A stretch of DNA of 64,000 bases, from IMG/VR virus record IMGVR_UViG_3300030110_004304, positions 27,346 through 91,345 of that record. One strand, written 5' to 3'. The translations under genes were made by a program, and so were the position numbers. A model generated the notes under the pieces. The model had not been told where the DNA came from. It did no database searches and saw only the letters and a list, made by a program, of their open reading frames with translations. Source of the stretch: a virus. This document shows positions 63,385 through 64,000 of the stretch, piece by piece (within the stretch, counting starts at the first letter, position 1; every line of letters begins with the position of its first letter).

Positions 63385-63400
63385 AAGCTATAAATATAAT

Positions 63401-63442
63401 AAAAAGGAACTAATCAGCTTGTACTCCCACAAGCTAATTAGT
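63401..63442 (-). terminator. Strong intrinsic terminator after the 94-aa gene
   Basis: On the - strand a 14-bp stem (63429-63442 with 63409-63422; ACTAATTAGCTTGT with ACAAGCTGATTAGT, one U-G pair on this strand only), 6-nt loop, then TCCTTTTT. It separates the small gene at 63626-63910 from the structured RNA, so the RNA needs a promoter between about 63400 and 63373 or regulated read-through. Confidence 0.88.
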
Positions 63443-63625
63443 GTTGTTAAGGCCTAGAAAAGGCTTAAGCGTTTTCGTTAACTAACCACGAGATAGTGGT
63501 GATAACTCCAAAATGATTGATGTATCTTTTCATTTCTTCACAGTATTAAAAGGTTATTGCAATAAATTCTACTGTATTGCGTCAGTATGCATACGAAAGC
63601 GTTACCTCCAAGAGGAGTTCTAGCA
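63443..63625 (-). other. Structured 3' region of the 94-aa gene transcript
   Basis: No gene. It holds TTAA/GCCT pairs forming a hairpin at 63447-63468, ACCAC/GTGGT around 63484-63500, and ACAGTA/TACTGT enclosing the palindrome TTATTGCAATAA at about 63541-63575. These continue the style of the neighbouring structured RNA but lie before its terminator, so they may be the 3' UTR of the small gene. Confidence 0.4.
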
Positions 63626-63637
63626 TTACGCTAGAAC
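63607..63637 (-). promoter_or_regulatory. Tandem hairpins overlapping the stop codon of the 94-aa gene
   Basis: GTTCTAGC pairs with GCTAGAAC (8 bp, loop GTAAT that contains the TAA stop), followed at once by CTCC/GGAG around TCTT. There is no U-tract, so these are RNA stabilisers or ribosome-release structures rather than a terminator. Confidence 0.55.
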
Positions 63638-63910
63638 TGCTTGGAAGAACCCGTCCTCATCGGCATCACCGATGAACTTAACCTGACCAGTTACATCCTG
63701 ACCCGCGGTTAGCTGAGCTTCAGCATCAGCAAGGCTCACGCCTCTGTTAAGAGACATACCTCCAGTAAAGGTCTGGTCTTTCAAACCACCGAACGCAGTG
63801 GTAACTTGTTGGATACACACCCAAACTCTAGGCCCCTTAGTGCCTGTTGGCTGATCGTTCTCATAGATTTCAGACTCATACTCTGTTAAAGATTTAATTA
63901 AATATTTCAT
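63626..63910 (-). CDS. Small soluble protein with GC-rich, optimised-looking codons
   Basis: 94 aa. MKYLIKSLTEYESEIYENDQ, then VWVCIQQVTTAFGGL, SLNRGVSLADAEAQL and GQVKFIGDADEDGFF look like a small beta-rich domain; no known motif. Codon use differs sharply from the AT-rich neighbours: GGT, ACC, CAG, CTT/CTC, GTC and GCG are frequent. The usual reasons are very high expression or recent transfer. A hairpin covers the stop and a strong terminator follows 180 bp later, so it may be a monocistronic, abundant early protein. Confidence 0.7.
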   Translation of the reverse strand: MKYLIKSLTEYESEIYENDQPTGTKGPRVWVCIQQVTTAFGGLKDQTFTGGMSLNRGVSLADAEAQLTAGQDVTGQVKFIGDADEDGFFQAVLA

Positions 63911-63952
63911 AATAATAGGATTTACACGGGGACGACGTTGCCCACGCAGAAT

Positions 63953-64000
63953 TTAGGAAGGGTCGATGATCTTGGTACTCTCAGCGTGTGTATTCTCTTT
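63953..64000 (-). CDS. C-terminal end of a further leftward gene (partial)
   Basis: The frame from the window end reads 15 residues, KENTHAESTKIIDPS, to a TAA at 63955-63953. Codons (ACC, AAG, ATC, GAC) match the GC-rich style of the next gene, 42 bp away. Too short for any function. Confidence 0.4.
   Translation of the reverse strand, partial: KENTHAESTKIIDPS

Larger units (their letters stand above)
62133..63385 (-). ncRNA. Candidate large ornate non-coding RNA (about 1.25 kb)
   Basis: No credible gene on either strand. Many separated complementary arms enclose internal hairpins: TCACATGG/CCATGTGA (63269-63373), GCAAACT/AGTTTGC (63186-63265), ATTAGCCAAG/CTTGGCTAAT (62838-63004), ACTAGTG/CACTAGT (62726-62826), a 10-bp arm at 62669-62713, GAAGTGGGG/CCTCGCTTC (62585-62658), TCACTAAT/ATTAGTGA (62457-62550) and a 13-bp AAGAAGTAAGAGT arm (62250-62378). 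A terminator stands at each end. Every imperfect helix I drew is completed by G-U pairs on the - strand only. This resembles, in general style, large phage-associated RNAs such as GOLLD or ROOL; identity with them is not shown. A DNA element or decayed tRNA cluster is the alternative. Confidence 0.6.

Noticed and set aside
62100-63480. Group I/II intron or CRISPR array
   Set aside because: No intron-encoded protein, no domain V-type hairpin or guanosine-binding core, and no regular direct repeats with spacers; the repeated arms are complementary, not direct.

Overview
The window looks like about two thirds of a crAss-like phage genome (order Crassvirales, hosts in Bacteroidota). The evidence is a run of giant virion genes on the + strand, one of which (4,210 codons) carries the DFDID catalytic motif of the crAss virion RNA polymerase. 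Facing it is a block of small, tightly overlapping replication genes on the - strand: family A DNA polymerase, DnaG-type primase, DnaB-type helicase, UvsW-like SF2 helicase, Sak4-type ATPase, SSB-like protein, RusA-like resolvase, RecE/RecB-like nuclease and uracil-DNA glycosylase. The DNA is AT-rich, stops follow the standard code, and ribosome-binding sites are AT-rich rather than strong Shine-Dalgarno, as usual in Bacteroidota phages.

Layout. 1-36.9 kb (+): the end of an FN3-like fibre or appendage gene, then a P22 gp10/muzzle-type tail protein, two modular ejection/cargo proteins (zincins and NlpC/P60-like domains separated by recurring Asn/His-Gly-Gly motifs), a 1,086-aa internal protein, the RNA polymerase polyprotein (zincin, RNAP and a C-terminal SLOG/cpYpsA domain), a 1,719-aa protein with a PD-(D/E)XK nuclease, and two small membrane proteins. 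36.8-37.5 kb: convergence zone with an antisense-overlapping membrane gene, a + strand cloverleaf-like RNA ending in a terminator, and a cluster of hairpins. 37.5-62.1 kb (-): DNA repair (Ung plus a spore-photoproduct-lyase-like radical SAM protein), recombination, rIIA/rIIB, replication, many microproteins, and a lysis-like group (DUF1287 peptidase plus membrane and lipoproteins). 62.1-63.4 kb: a 1.3-kb stretch with no credible gene but many long-range complementary arms and terminators at both ends. 63.6-64.0 kb: a small - strand gene with markedly more GC-rich codons and the tail of another.

How it works together. The - block is probably the early/replication unit, read leftward from beyond 64 kb. 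The + block is the late unit, making the tail and the cargo (RNA polymerase, proteases, peptidoglycan hydrolases) that enters the next cell with the DNA. The two units converge at about 37 kb.

The most exciting candidate for something undescribed is the 62.1-63.4 kb stretch. It reads as a large, ornate non-coding RNA on the - strand. Nearly every imperfect helix I can draw needs G-U wobble on the - strand and would be A-C mismatched on the + strand. It contains a tRNA-like element with a genuine T-arm, a pseudoknot or switch, and several roughly 80-165-nt domains, three of which follow copies of one short motif. A smaller cloverleaf-like RNA lies at the far end of the unit, at 37.2 kb. All function and family calls come from reading the sequence; no database search was run.
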